A stretch of 64,000 nucleotides of DNA from Haloarcula salina (GCF_010119195.1 NZ_WRXL01000001.1:558001-622000), one strand, 5' to 3'. Numbered from the stretch's first letter, positions 35,801 through 44,595 are shown. Notes: generated by a model from the letters alone, not told the origin. Numbers and translations: made by a program.

Positions 35801-37735
35801 ATGGACGAGATCGTCGACCTGGTGACGCGGTCGCTCGCCGACGAGACAGCCGCCGAGTTCACCGAGCGGGTCGACGAACAGGCGATGAAGCTCCGGTCCG
35901 CCATCGACGCCGGGGAGTTCGACAACGAGGCGTTCTCCGTGGGCATCGAGGTCGAACTGTACGCGATCAACGCCGAGCACGACCCGCCCGAACCCGACGC
36001 GGACGAGGGAAGCGACGAGGAGATCGACGAGTCTGACCTCGACGACGACCTGAGCGGGTCATCGGGCGCGGCCTGGAGCGGGTCGCTCGACGCGCCGGCC
36101 GAACCCGAGAGCGGAGGTGGCGCGTCGCTGGAACCCGAATCCGACAGCGGCGGGGAACTCGAAGCAGACGCGAGCGGGTCGCTCGACGACAGGCGTGGTG
36201 AGGAGGGCGACGACGCACCGGCTGACGCGGACGCCGGGTTCGGCCCCGGCGAAGGCCCGTCGCTCGACATCGACCCGGACAGCCCGCTGGCCGAGGACGA
36301 GCCGGAGACGCCCGCCGCGGACGAGGAGCCGGCCGTCGAGGCGACCGACGACGAGCCCGACGAGCCGTACATGGCCCCCGAGGACTGGGAGGGCCGGCTG
36401 ACGCGGCTGCCCGACGCCGTCTTCGAGGGAGAGGCGAACAAGGAACTGGGCCTGCACAACGCCGAGGTCAACACCGAGCCGGACAGCTTCGACGAGACCG
36501 GCATCGCGGTCCAGACGACCGCCGTCGAGATGCAGACCAAGCAGGCCCGCCAGCAGGCGAGCAACCGCAACTGCGAACTGGTGCTCGACGCGATGTGGAC
36601 AATCCCCCCCGAGGAGGGAAGCGAAGCGTACCTCTCGGCTCACGAGACGCGCGACGGGGTCGTCCTCGCCGAGAACATGCGCCAGGCCCCCCGGTACGTC
36701 GCGCTGGACAACGAGGCGCTGCGCCGGGCCGGCGGCAGCATCGACTTCGACGTGCCGGGCTACAGCGGGTCGTTCCCCTCGATCCTGTTCGAGTCGCTGG
36801 CCACCTCGATCCAGCCCCACCTCCAGATTCCCGATACCGAGGCGTTCCCAGAGTACTACAACGCCGCGATCCGGACCCTCGGGCCGCTGCTCGCGCTGTC
36901 GGCGAACTCGCCGTTCCTCCCCGCGGACCTGTACGACGAGGTGGACGGTCAGTGGCTGTGTGAGAACACGCACCACGAGCTTCGCATCGCCGCCTTCGAG
37001 CAGTCGGTCAACACCAGCGAACACCCGAAGGTGCGCGTCCCGCGAGACCTCGACTCGCCGACGGACGTGGTCGGCCGCGTCGTCGAGGACGACCTGTTCG
37101 CGCCGTTCCTGCGCGAGTGGCTCGAAGACGGCGACCGCGACGACTTCGCCGACGAGTTCTGGGAGTTCGACCACAAGCGCGGGACCTACTGGCGCTGGCT
37201 CCGCTGCGTCGTCGGCGGCGAGCCTGTCGAGGGAGCCAGCACCGAGCGCTCGCTCCGCATCGAGTACCGCCCGCTCCCGACCCAGCCCCACGTCAAGGAC
37301 GTCATCGGCCTCCAGTTGCTGACGGTCGGACTGCTCCGCGGACTCGTCGTCGACGACCACCCCGTCTCGGAACTGCCCTGGCGGGACGCCGAGAGGAGCT
37401 TCTACGCCGCCGCCCGCGACGGGCTCGACGCCGACCTCTCGTGGGTGACGGTCCACGGCGAGCGGACCGGCGACCGCGAGGTCATCTACGACGAGGTCTT
37501 CCGCTACGCCCGCCGCGGCCTGGACGAACAGGGCGTCCCCGAGGCGCAGGTCGAGGAGTACCTCGGCCCCATCGAGGCGCGATACGACGCGGGGACGACG
37601 CCGAGCGCCTGGAAGGTCGAGCGCGTCCGCGAGCACCTCGACGACGGGAAGCCGCTGGCGGACGCCATCTGTGCGATGCAGCTGGACTACATCGCCGCGA
37701 GCCGGGAACACCACTCCTTCGACGAGTGGCTGTGA
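35801..37735 (+). CDS. GCS2-family ligase with acidic insertion
   Basis: A 644-residue member of the GCS2/glutamate-cysteine ligase group. The start of the fold, AFSVGIEVELYAINAEH, is at about 45-60. Residues 57-188 are an Asp/Glu/Ser/Gly-rich insertion, after which the fold resumes with WEGRLTRLPDAVFEGEANKELGLHNAEVNTEP. Later blocks PHLQIPDTEAFPEYYN and LRIEYRPLPTQPHVKDVIG follow. The catalytic chain without the insertion is about 510 residues. The substrate is unknown; a gamma-glutamyl-type ligase is plausible. It is unlike the other GCS2 gene at 19.8 kb. Confidence 0.72.
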   Translation: MDEIVDLVTRSLADETAAEFTERVDEQAMKLRSAIDAGEFDNEAFSVGIEVELYAINAEHDPPEPDADEGSDEEIDESDLDDDLSGSSGAAWSGSLDAPAEPESGGGASLEPESDSGGELEADASGSLDDRRGEEGDDAPADADAGFGPGEGPSLDIDPDSPLAEDEPETPAADEEPAVEATDDEPDEPYMAPEDWEGRLTRLPDAVFEGEANKELGLHNAEVNTEPDSFDETGIAVQTTAVEMQTKQARQQASNRNCELVLDAMWTIPPEEGSEAYLSAHETRDGVVLAENMRQAPRYVALDNEALRRAGGSIDFDVPGYSGSFPSILFESLATSIQPHLQIPDTEAFPEYYNAAIRTLGPLLALSANSPFLPADLYDEVDGQWLCENTHHELRIAAFEQSVNTSEHPKVRVPRDLDSPTDVVGRVVEDDLFAPFLREWLEDGDRDDFADEFWEFDHKRGTYWRWLRCVVGGEPVEGASTERSLRIEYRPLPTQPHVKDVIGLQLLTVGLLRGLVVDDHPVSELPWRDAERSFYAAARDGLDADLSWVTVHGERTGDREVIYDEVFRYARRGLDEQGVPEAQVEEYLGPIEARYDAGTTPSAWKVERVREHLDDGKPLADAICAMQLDYIAASREHHSFDEWL

Positions 37736-37780
37736 CTGCCGTTTGCGTGGGGTTCGCGAACACGTGTCATTGATGCTTGG

Positions 37781-37788
37781 TATTTATT
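37781..37788 (+). promoter_or_regulatory. TATA box of peroxiredoxin gene
   Basis: tatttatt lies about 29 bases before the ATG at 37814. Confidence 0.6.
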
Positions 37789-37813
37789 CCGGTGACGCCG
37801 CTACTGTCGCGTG

Positions 37814-38287
37814 ATGGTATCCACTGGTGACACCGCACCGGACGTCTCGGCGACGATCGCGAACGGAGAAGTAGAGGCCTTCGAACTGAGCGACCACCTG
37901 GGCGACGGCCCGGTCGTCCTCGCGTTCTTCCCCGGGGCGTTCACCCCGCCGTGCTCGAACGAGATGGTCGCCCTGCAGGACCACCTCGACGACTTCGAGG
38001 ACGCCGGAGCCACGCTCCTCGGGGTCAGCGCGGACTCCGCGTTCTCGCTCAACGCCTTCCGCGACGAGCACGATCTGGCGTTCGACCTCGTCAGCGACAT
38101 GGACCGGGACGCCATCGAGGCCTACGGGGTCCGTATCGACATCGAGGACCTCGGCCTGCTCGGCGTCGCGAACCGCTCCGTGTTCGTCCTCGACGATGAG
38201 GGAACGGTCACCTACGACTGGATCGCCGACGACCCGACGAACGAGCCTGACTACGAAGAACTGCTCGAGGCCGTCCGGTCGGCCTGA
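37814..38287 (+). CDS. Peroxiredoxin (AhpE/BCP-like, 1-Cys)
   Basis: Reduces hydrogen peroxide and organic peroxides with an active-site cysteine. The 157-residue thioredoxin-fold protein has the motif FFPGAFTPPCSNE with Cys47 and Thr44. No second cysteine exists, so a resolving thiol must come from a partner, possibly gamma-glutamylcysteine made by a GCS2-type enzyme such as the adjacent one (inference). An ATG at 37814 fits the TATA box; a GTG one codon earlier is less likely. Confidence 0.9.
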   Translation: MVSTGDTAPDVSATIANGEVEAFELSDHLGDGPVVLAFFPGAFTPPCSNEMVALQDHLDDFEDAGATLLGVSADSAFSLNAFRDEHDLAFDLVSDMDRDAIEAYGVRIDIEDLGLLGVANRSVFVLDDEGTVTYDWIADDPTNEPDYEELLEAVRSA

Positions 38288-38345
38288 GACGGACGGCGAT
38301 CCGTCCTCTCGCGCCGACCGGCGGTCGGTGACTTTTCCGAGACGC

Positions 38346-38996
38346 CTAGAGAGCCGTGTCGAGGGTCCGCTCCCCGTCGGGACCGTCGATGGCGAGCTCC
38401 GCGCTCCGACGGTCGGTAGCGTCCACGTCGATGTGGGTCTTGAAGGACGTTTTCAGGCCCGTGACCGTGCTGTCCACGTCCGCGCCGATGTCGGCGCTCG
38501 TGTCGATCGCGCAGACGCCGATCCCGTTGCCGCGGCGCAGTTCGGTCAGGAAGTTCGAGTTGAGGAAGCGGTACAGCGACCGGGTGTCGTCGATCTCGCT
38601 GGCGATGGTCGAACAGAGGAAGATCCCGGTCCGGAAGCGCTCGGTCTCCTGTTGTGCCTCGGCGACGAGCGACGAGAACGTCATCCCGAGCCCGGTCAGG
38701 TCTGAGAGGTCGTCGATCGCAGTGATGTCGTCGCTCGTCGCCGCTCCTTCGGCGGCCAGGACGGCGGTCCGGTCGTCAGCGCCGCGGCGCTCGCCGTTCA
38801 GGGCCCGCTGGACGGCGCGGCCGCGGTGCTCGGTCGTGAGGACGACGCCTCGCTCGGCGTCGGCCGGAGCCACGATGCGGGCGAACACCGACTCCAGCGC
38901 GTCCGCGTCGTCGCCCGTCAGCAGGACGCTCGTACCGCTCTGCAGCGGGCCGATCCCGTCCGGCACGTCGAATCCGTCGGCAGAGAGCGAACTCAT
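38346..38996 (-). CDS. DUF7504-like RecA-fold protein
   Basis: A 216-residue soluble protein beginning MSSLSADGFDVPDGIGPLQSG with TSVLLTGDDADALESVF, like the truncated RecA/KaiC-type ATPase group DUF7504. A P-loop is not clearly present. Its ATG overlaps the stop of the pseudo-receiver/GAF gene (ATGA), so both are in one transcript. Haloarchaeal DUF7504 proteins often neighbour signal-transduction genes. Function unknown. Confidence 0.68.
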   Translation of the reverse strand: MSSLSADGFDVPDGIGPLQSGTSVLLTGDDADALESVFARIVAPADAERGVVLTTEHRGRAVQRALNGERRGADDRTAVLAAEGAATSDDITAIDDLSDLTGLGMTFSSLVAEAQQETERFRTGIFLCSTIASEIDDTRSLYRFLNSNFLTELRRGNGIGVCAIDTSADIGADVDSTVTGLKTSFKTHIDVDATDRRSAELAIDGPDGERTLDTAL

Positions 38997-39886
38997 CTCG
39001 CGACCTCCGTCTCGGCGGCGTCTCGAACGCTCTGTCGGAGTTCCAGGATCTCCATCGCCGTGTCGGCGAAGTCTTCGAGTTCGGCCTGCTCCTCGGCGTC
39101 GTAGCTCCGCGGCACGTGATCGAGCAGACACACCTGCCCGATGACCTGCCCGTTGCTCGCGGTCATGTTCGCGCCGGCGTACGAGCGGATGCCGAGGTTC
39201 TGGAGCTGCTCGTTCTCGGCGAAGCGGGCGTCCTCCATGATGTCCTCGACGATCATCACGTCCTCCTGGAGCATGCTGTGCGTGCAGATGGTGTTCTCGC
39301 GTGTCAGCGTGTCCAGGTCGCCGCCGTGACAGGCGAGGAAGTTCTCCTCCTCCTCCTCGATGAGGCCGATGAACGACACCGCGGCGTCGAAGTGGCTGGC
39401 GATGAGACCGGTCAGGCGGTCGAAGCTGTCCTCGATCGGGAGCTCCTCGACGTCGTACTGCGCGAGCGTCTCCAGTCGCTCGTCCTCGTCGTCCGGGCGG
39501 ATGAAGCTCGCCTGTGCGCTGTAGTCGATCACGTCGTTCGCGACGAACGCCAGCCGGTCGTGCGCGTCGGGGAGGCCACGGTTGAGGTACTCGACGATGC
39601 TCTCCTCGAACGATGCCGTGTCGATCTCCGCCGGCGGAACGTCCGTGAACAGGACGCAGGGCGTCTGGGGCGCGATGTCCCGAATCGCGCCGACGATTTC
39701 GAGGCCGGTCCCGTCCGGGAGGTCGTACGCCGTGACCACGCAGACGATGGGCTCGGCGTCGAGTGTCTCCCGCGCTTCCGCGACCGTCGTCGCCGTCCGC
39801 GCGGTCAGCGACTCGTCGTCCTCGACCGCCGCCGCCACGTCGTCTATCCGTTCTTCAGTATCAACACAGAGAACTGAGCGTGCCAT
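38993..39886 (-). CDS. Pseudo-receiver plus GAF sensor protein
   Basis: A 297-residue protein. Residues 1-115 form a receiver-like domain, but the usual phospho-Asp is missing (CVVTAYDLPDG instead of LLDxxLPD, with Ala at the aspartate position), and the conserved Lys is absent (VEYLNRG). Residues 140-285 form a GAF domain (FDRLTGLIASHFDAAVSFI, CHGGDLDTLTRENTICTHSML). It probably binds a small ligand and signals without phosphorylation. It overlaps the DUF7504 gene and has a TATA-like element upstream (minus 39905-39917). Confidence 0.8.
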   Translation of the reverse strand: MARSVLCVDTEERIDDVAAAVEDDESLTARTATTVAEARETLDAEPIVCVVTAYDLPDGTGLEIVGAIRDIAPQTPCVLFTDVPPAEIDTASFEESIVEYLNRGLPDAHDRLAFVANDVIDYSAQASFIRPDDEDERLETLAQYDVEELPIEDSFDRLTGLIASHFDAAVSFIGLIEEEEENFLACHGGDLDTLTRENTICTHSMLQEDVMIVEDIMEDARFAENEQLQNLGIRSYAGANMTASNGQVIGQVCLLDHVPRSYDAEEQAELEDFADTAMEILELRQSVRDAAETEVAR

Positions 39887-39904
39887 AATCCTGTGTTGTA
39901 AGAC

Positions 39905-39917
39905 GCATACAAAGTAG
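39905..39917 (-). promoter_or_regulatory. TATA-like region of pseudo-receiver/GAF operon
   Basis: On the minus strand ctactttgtatgc lies 20-32 bases before the ATG at 39886. Confidence 0.5.
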
Positions 39918-39973
39918 TTCGTCCCTGATTATCAACAGTGATTGTACTCGTTTCGATTTTCCAGCCCACCGTC

Positions 39974-41023
39974 TCAGTCGGAGTCGCCGAAGGACGGGTC
40001 CCGCCTCGCGCCGGTGCCGGCCGACACCGCCGTCAGGTCGAACACGTCGCCGTCCAGCGGGACGCCGGCGTAGGGGTCGGCGGCGAGCAGGAGCGCGCCG
40101 TCGAGGTCGAGGTAGTCGACGAGCGGCGCGAGGTGGACGGCGGCGGCGATACTGGCGTTCGACTCCACCATGCAGCCGAGCATCGAGTCGAGGCCGTGGG
40201 CGTCGGCAGCGTGGAGCAGCCGCATCGCGGGTCGCAGGCCGCCGCACTTGAGCAGTTTCGCGTTGACGATGTCGCAGGCGTCCGCGACCCGCGGCACGTC
40301 CGCGGCGGTGCGACAGGACTCGTCGGCCGCCACCGGGACGTCGGTCGCCTCGGTCACCTGACGGAGGCCGTCGAGGTCGTCGGCCGCCACCGGCTGTTCG
40401 AGCATCGTGACGCCGGCGTCGGCGAGCCACTCGGCCGCGTCGACGGCCTCCGCGGCGGTCCAGGCGGCGTTGGCGTCGACCCGCAGCTCCGCGTCGGGGG
40501 CGGCGTCGCGCACCGCGTCGAAGCGCGCCCGGTCGTCGTCCGTCCCGAGCTTGACTTTCAAGCGAGAGAAGCCCGCGTCGGCGGCGTCGCGGGCCTTCTC
40601 GGCCATCCGCTCGGGGGGTTCGATGCCGACGGTGTAAGTGGTCGGCGGCACCGCCTCGGGGTCGAGTCCCCACCGGCGGTACAGCGGCAGGCCGACCGCC
40701 CGAGCGGCGAGGTCGTGGACCGCGATGGAGACGGCCATCCGGGCGGCGGGCCGGTCCGGCGCGCACTCCCAGAGGGCCCGCTCGATGCGCTGCTGGTTCT
40801 GCGGGTCGCCGACCCGATCGACGCGTTCGAGCAGTTCCGGGAGGACGTCGGTGACCGACGCCGCCACCTCGTCGTAGTACGCAGAGGGCGTGACGGCCCC
40901 GACGCCGGTCGTGCCGTCGCGGGTCAGTTCAACCACGACCGTCTCGCTCGTCTCGCTCGTCTCTCGCGAGATGCCGAAGGGGTCCGACAGCGGCAGGTCG
41001 CGGCGCTCGACGGTCCAGTTCAT
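39974..41023 (-). CDS. dgcA: N-acetyl-D-glutamate racemase / dipeptide-epimerase-like enolase-family enzyme
   Basis: A 349-residue enolase-superfamily enzyme. The Lys-x-Lys base motif is LKVKLG, metal ligands are in LRVDANAAW (Asp), MLEQPV (Glu) and VAADESC (Asp), and the opposite-face Lys is in NAKLLKCGG. Sequence labels often read Ala-Glu epimerase. The gene lies directly downstream of a DUF1611 gene and overlaps it (ATGA). This pair is the DgcN-DgcA arrangement of the D-glutamate catabolic pathway known from marine Proteobacteria and halophilic archaea, in which DgcA racemises N-acetyl-D-glutamate. The substrate here is inferred from context. Confidence 0.8.
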   Translation of the reverse strand: MNWTVERRDLPLSDPFGISRETSETSETVVVELTRDGTTGVGAVTPSAYYDEVAASVTDVLPELLERVDRVGDPQNQQRIERALWECAPDRPAARMAVSIAVHDLAARAVGLPLYRRWGLDPEAVPPTTYTVGIEPPERMAEKARDAADAGFSRLKVKLGTDDDRARFDAVRDAAPDAELRVDANAAWTAAEAVDAAEWLADAGVTMLEQPVAADDLDGLRQVTEATDVPVAADESCRTAADVPRVADACDIVNAKLLKCGGLRPAMRLLHAADAHGLDSMLGCMVESNASIAAAVHLAPLVDYLDLDGALLLAADPYAGVPLDGDVFDLTAVSAGTGARRDPSFGDSD

Positions 41024-42030
41024 ACGACGGCGTCCAGCACCTCGTCGGGGACGCCGTGGCGGACCGGGTCCGTCGCCGGCGCGCCGAGGTCGTCGGCGTA
41101 GTCCGCGACGGCGTGTGCCGCCTCGTCCCCGTCCAGGTGGCGCGTGTTGAGCATCCCGGCGACGACGGACGCGTCTGAGACCGGAGCCGCCATCCGCTCG
41201 TAGATGTCGACGTACTCCGACAGCGGCGGGATGGCGAACGACTCGTAGCCGTGGACGGCCTCGCGACCGGCCTCGTGACACATGACGAGGGCGTCCGGGG
41301 CCGACCCGTGGAGGATGCTCGCCGTCACGCCGGAGTAGGCCGGGTGGGCGATGGCCCCCTGGCCCTCGACGACGAGCAGGTCCCGGTCGCCCTCCGCCTC
41401 GACGAGGCGCTCGACGGCCCCGGCGGCGTAGTCCGCGATGACGCGGTCGACGACGATGCCCCGGCCGGTGATGGCGATGCCGGTCTGGCCGGTCGGGACG
41501 ACGGCGGCGTCGAGGCCCCGTTCGCGCGCCGCGTCGCGGATCTCGAACGATGCCGTCATCTTCCCCGTCGAGCAGTCCGTCCCGACGGTGGTGACGACCG
41601 TCGCGTCCACGTCGCCGGCCGTCCCCGCCGCGACGCTGAGGTCGTCGGGCGGTTTCCGGAGGTCGTGCAGTTCGACGCCGTGTTCGGCGGCGAGGTCGGC
41701 GAACTCCTCGTCCTCCGCGAGGAAGTAGTGGAGCCCCGAGTACACGTCACAGCCGCGTTCGATGGCCGTGCGCACGTCTTCGCGCCAGGACTCGTCGAAC
41801 TCGCCGCCGATGGGCGAGATGCCGATGAGGAGCGCGTCGACCGCGGGCGCGTCGGCCATCGACGCGACGATGGGGGCGTCCTGCACGTCCGGGAGCGAGT
41901 CGCGGACGCGCTGGCCCGCCCGCTCGCGGTCGACGACCGCTCGCACCGTCTGGTCGCCGTAGCGCAACAGCCCGACGCCGGTCTTCGCCCGGTCCGGGAA
42001 CGACCCGTGTGTGAGGATGGCGAGGTCCAT
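41020..42030 (-). CDS. dgcN: DUF1611 protein, D-glutamate N-acetyltransferase DgcN-like
   Basis: A 336-residue protein. The N-terminal Rossmann-like half (1-140) precedes a P-loop-like motif TVGTDCSTGKMTAS at about 150 and a C-terminal half with VEGQGAIAHPAYSGV and ALVMCHEAGREAV. DUF1611 members include DgcN, which acetylates D-glutamate with acetyl-CoA. It precedes and overlaps the enolase-family gene, as in known dgcN-dgcA pairs. Start at the ATG at 42030. An alternative is an uncharacterised DUF1611 activity. Confidence 0.8.
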   Translation of the reverse strand: MDLAILTHGSFPDRAKTGVGLLRYGDQTVRAVVDRERAGQRVRDSLPDVQDAPIVASMADAPAVDALLIGISPIGGEFDESWREDVRTAIERGCDVYSGLHYFLAEDEEFADLAAEHGVELHDLRKPPDDLSVAAGTAGDVDATVVTTVGTDCSTGKMTASFEIRDAARERGLDAAVVPTGQTGIAITGRGIVVDRVIADYAAGAVERLVEAEGDRDLLVVEGQGAIAHPAYSGVTASILHGSAPDALVMCHEAGREAVHGYESFAIPPLSEYVDIYERMAAPVSDASVVAGMLNTRHLDGDEAAHAVADYADDLGAPATDPVRHGVPDEVLDAVV

Positions 42031-42119
42031 GTCCCGAGAGAGTCGCCGAGCGGCGAAAAAACTACCCACGCGTCACCGGTGGCAGCCACGGCCCCGCGTG
42101 GGTGCGCGGTCCGCAAAGG

Positions 42120-43013
42120 CTAGGGCACGCGCAACTGCGCGGTCCACAGCGACCGGACGGCGTCGTCCAGCGCGGCCGCCGGCTCGCCCGTCGCGTCGAC
42201 GGCCTTCGTCGCCGTCGCGCGCCCGTCGAACTCGTGGATGACCGAGCGCTCGCCGACGACGTACAGCCGGTCGGGCGATACCTCGTCGAGGGCCGCGTGA
42301 CAGCGGTCGAGGTGCGTGTCGATCTGCTGGTCCCGGAGCCGCTCGAACCGTCCCTGCGAGAAGCCGCCCTTCGAGTGCTGGCTCTTGAGGTCCGAGTCGA
42401 AGCCGTGGAACGCGGTCCGCTCGCGCCCGTCGTACTCGCCGACGGCGAACAGGTCCGAGCGCACGAGCGCGACGACGTACTCGCCGGTCGGTTCGAACCA
42501 CGACCGCTCCAGTCGAACCGTCTCGCCCCACTGGGCGAACGGCGTCGGCGGCGCGGGGACGGAGAGACAGGCCGACAGGAGGCCGGCGTCGTCCGCGACA
42601 GCCAGGCAGGGCGCGGCGCTCGCGACCAGCGACGCGCGGTCGCCGAATGCGTCGCGGACCGGCCCGGGCAGGTCGTGCTCGTCGGCGACGTAGGCGCTGA
42701 AGACGCCCTCCGGCCCAGTCTCGAACGATTCGAGCCGATCGAGGACGGCCGCCAGCCGCTCCCGGGAGAGCGTCTCCTCGGCCCGAAACGACGCGTCCGC
42801 GCCCTCGTCTCGCAGGCGCTCGACCCGGTCTTCGAGTTCGGCGACGCGGTCCTCTAACCGATTGACCTCGGCCTCCGCCCGCTGGCGCTCGGTCGACGCG
42901 TCGGCCCGTCGCTCCTCCTCGGCCTCCAGTTGGCGCTCCAGGTGGTGCTTGTCCTCTTCGAGTTCGGCCACCCGCTCCTTCAGCGCGGCCCGTCCCAGCA
43001 ACCGATCCAACAT
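42120..43013 (-). CDS. Vms1/Ankzf1-like putative peptidyl-tRNA hydrolase
   Basis: A 297-residue protein with an N-terminal coiled coil (about 8-80, heptad-rich LEEDKHHLERQLEAEEE) and a C-terminal eRF1-like domain (VFSAYVADEHDLPG, later FGFD-like FHGFDSDLKSQHSKGGFSQGR quoted in part: SKGGFSQGRFERLR). The Gly-Gly-Phe-Ser-Gln loop sits where Vms1 has GSxxQ-type catalytic residues releasing nascent chains from stalled ribosomes. Such VLRF1-type domains occur in archaea. A role in ribosome rescue is inferred. Confidence 0.7.
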   Translation of the reverse strand: MLDRLLGRAALKERVAELEEDKHHLERQLEAEEERRADASTERQRAEAEVNRLEDRVAELEDRVERLRDEGADASFRAEETLSRERLAAVLDRLESFETGPEGVFSAYVADEHDLPGPVRDAFGDRASLVASAAPCLAVADDAGLLSACLSVPAPPTPFAQWGETVRLERSWFEPTGEYVVALVRSDLFAVGEYDGRERTAFHGFDSDLKSQHSKGGFSQGRFERLRDQQIDTHLDRCHAALDEVSPDRLYVVGERSVIHEFDGRATATKAVDATGEPAAALDDAVRSLWTAQLRVP

Positions 43014-43116
43014 CGACTGAGTGGCGGGCGGCGACGGGCTTAAAAGTGGCTTCCCAGAGGCCCGACCGCGACCGGGTGCCAAACATTGATTGCCCGACCC
43101 TCGGTAGACCGGCATC

Positions 43117-44094
43117 ATGGTCCAAGGCGGCCCGGCCGTCCAAATCGGTGTGATTCTCGTCTCGATACTGGGTCTCTGGGTCGGCGCACGGCTCCTGGTC
43201 GACGCCGTCGTTCGGCTCGCACAGCGGCTCGGTCTCTCGGATCTCACTATCGGACTGACGGTGGTCGCGATGGGGACTTCGACGCCAGAGCTGTCGGTTT
43301 CAGTCGACGCAGCACTCAAAGGTGTGGGCGATATCGCCGTCGCGAACGTCCTCGGCTCGAACATATACAACCTGGCGTTTATTCTGGGCGTGGTCTCCCT
43401 GTTGAAGGTAATTCCAATCGCGAGATCACTCGTTCACCGCGACGGCGTCGCGCTGCTGGCGAGCACGCTCGTCGGCGGCCTCGCGATTCTCGACCTGCAG
43501 ATTACGAGACTCGAAGGAGGGGTCCTGGCGGCGCTGTTCGCCGCTTACACGACCTACTTACTCCGTACCAGCCAGTCGGAACCGACGGCTACCAGTGACC
43601 ACCCGCTCGGGACAGGCGGGCTGGTCAGCCCCGTGACGGAACGGGTGACCGTCCGCGGACGGGACATCGGATTCCTCGTGGGCGGGCTCGCGCTGGTACT
43701 GGTGAGCGGCGACTTCATGGTCGTGGCGGCCTCGGAGTTGGCCCGGAGCGCCGGTATCTCCGAGTGGGTCATCGGTGGGACAATCGTCGCGGCCGGGACC
43801 TCAACACCGGAGTTCGCCGTCTCGCTGGTGGCAATCCAGCGCGGGAGCCTCGGCGTCTCGGTGGGGAACGTCGTCGGCAGCAACGTCTTCAACATCACCG
43901 GCATCGTGGGTATCGCAGCGCTCGTTCGACCGCTCGCCGTGAGTGCCACGGCACTGGAGACGCTGGCGTGGCTGAGCGGCGTCACGATACTGCTGGTCGC
44001 TGCCCTCTGGACCGGGAGAGTCCTCTCCCGTCTAGAAGGCGCGGTGTTCACGGCCTCCGAAATAGCCCGTTGGACGGTCGGTCTCGTCGGGTAG
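43117..44094 (+). CDS. Calcium/sodium exchanger (CaCA family)
   Basis: A 325-residue antiporter with ten hydrophobic segments. The two alpha repeats are recognisable: GTSTPELSVSVDAALKG with GSNIYNLAFILG in the first half, and GTSTPEFAVSLVAI with GSNVFNITGIVG in the second. Glutamates in these repeats bind the cation. It exchanges Na+ (or H+) for Ca2+ across the cell membrane. Its codon use looks slightly more relaxed than in its neighbours. Confidence 0.92.
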   Translation: MVQGGPAVQIGVILVSILGLWVGARLLVDAVVRLAQRLGLSDLTIGLTVVAMGTSTPELSVSVDAALKGVGDIAVANVLGSNIYNLAFILGVVSLLKVIPIARSLVHRDGVALLASTLVGGLAILDLQITRLEGGVLAALFAAYTTYLLRTSQSEPTATSDHPLGTGGLVSPVTERVTVRGRDIGFLVGGLALVLVSGDFMVVAASELARSAGISEWVIGGTIVAAGTSTPEFAVSLVAIQRGSLGVSVGNVVGSNVFNITGIVGIAALVRPLAVSATALETLAWLSGVTILLVAALWTGRVLSRLEGAVFTASEIARWTVGLVG

Positions 44095-44229
44095 CGGGGC
44101 CAACAAATCGACCGCTCTGGACGGGGGTCTCTCCCACTGTCGGCCTCTGGGCATCGAATCCGACTCTTCACTCGGTACGGTGGTCGTATCCGCCAGTGCA
44201 AACCTCAACCGAGCGGATACCTTCGGTCG

Positions 44230-44595
44230 TCACACCGCTGCGTCTGGAAGCGTCGGCGTCCCCTCGGAGATCGAGAGTAACTGCGCCGCGTGGTCGGCCT
44301 TGGCCAGGAACACCTCTTCGAGGCTGGGCGGGTTCCTGACGTTGGCGTCCTCGAGCACTGTCTCGGGGAGCGCGAGCGTGTCTGCCGGGACCTGTTCGTC
44401 GCCGTGGACGGCGAAGTGCCGCGAGCCGAGTTTCATCACGAGCGGGTAGTCTGTCCGCTCGACCCCGTCTCCGGAGGCGTACAGCTGTTCGTTCACTCGT
44501 TCGTGCTGCTCGCGACACATTGCGGCCGCCGCGTCGTCTCTGGGTTCGATGTAGAGGCGGCCGAGGTAGTATCCGCTCGAAAACTGTTCGAACAT
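44230..44595 (-). CDS. DUF5802 family protein
   Basis: A 121-residue soluble haloarchaeal protein of unknown function. Recognisable blocks are MFEQFSSGYYLGRLYIEP, MCREQHERVNEQLY, YPLVMKLGSRHFAVHGDE and VRNPPSLEEVFLAKADHAAQLL. It has a TATA-like aagcttatg on the minus strand (44625-44633), about 32 bases upstream of the ATG at 44595. It is a stand-alone gene. Confidence 0.82.
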   Translation of the reverse strand: MFEQFSSGYYLGRLYIEPRDDAAAAMCREQHERVNEQLYASGDGVERTDYPLVMKLGSRHFAVHGDEQVPADTLALPETVLEDANVRNPPSLEEVFLAKADHAAQLLSISEGTPTLPDAAV

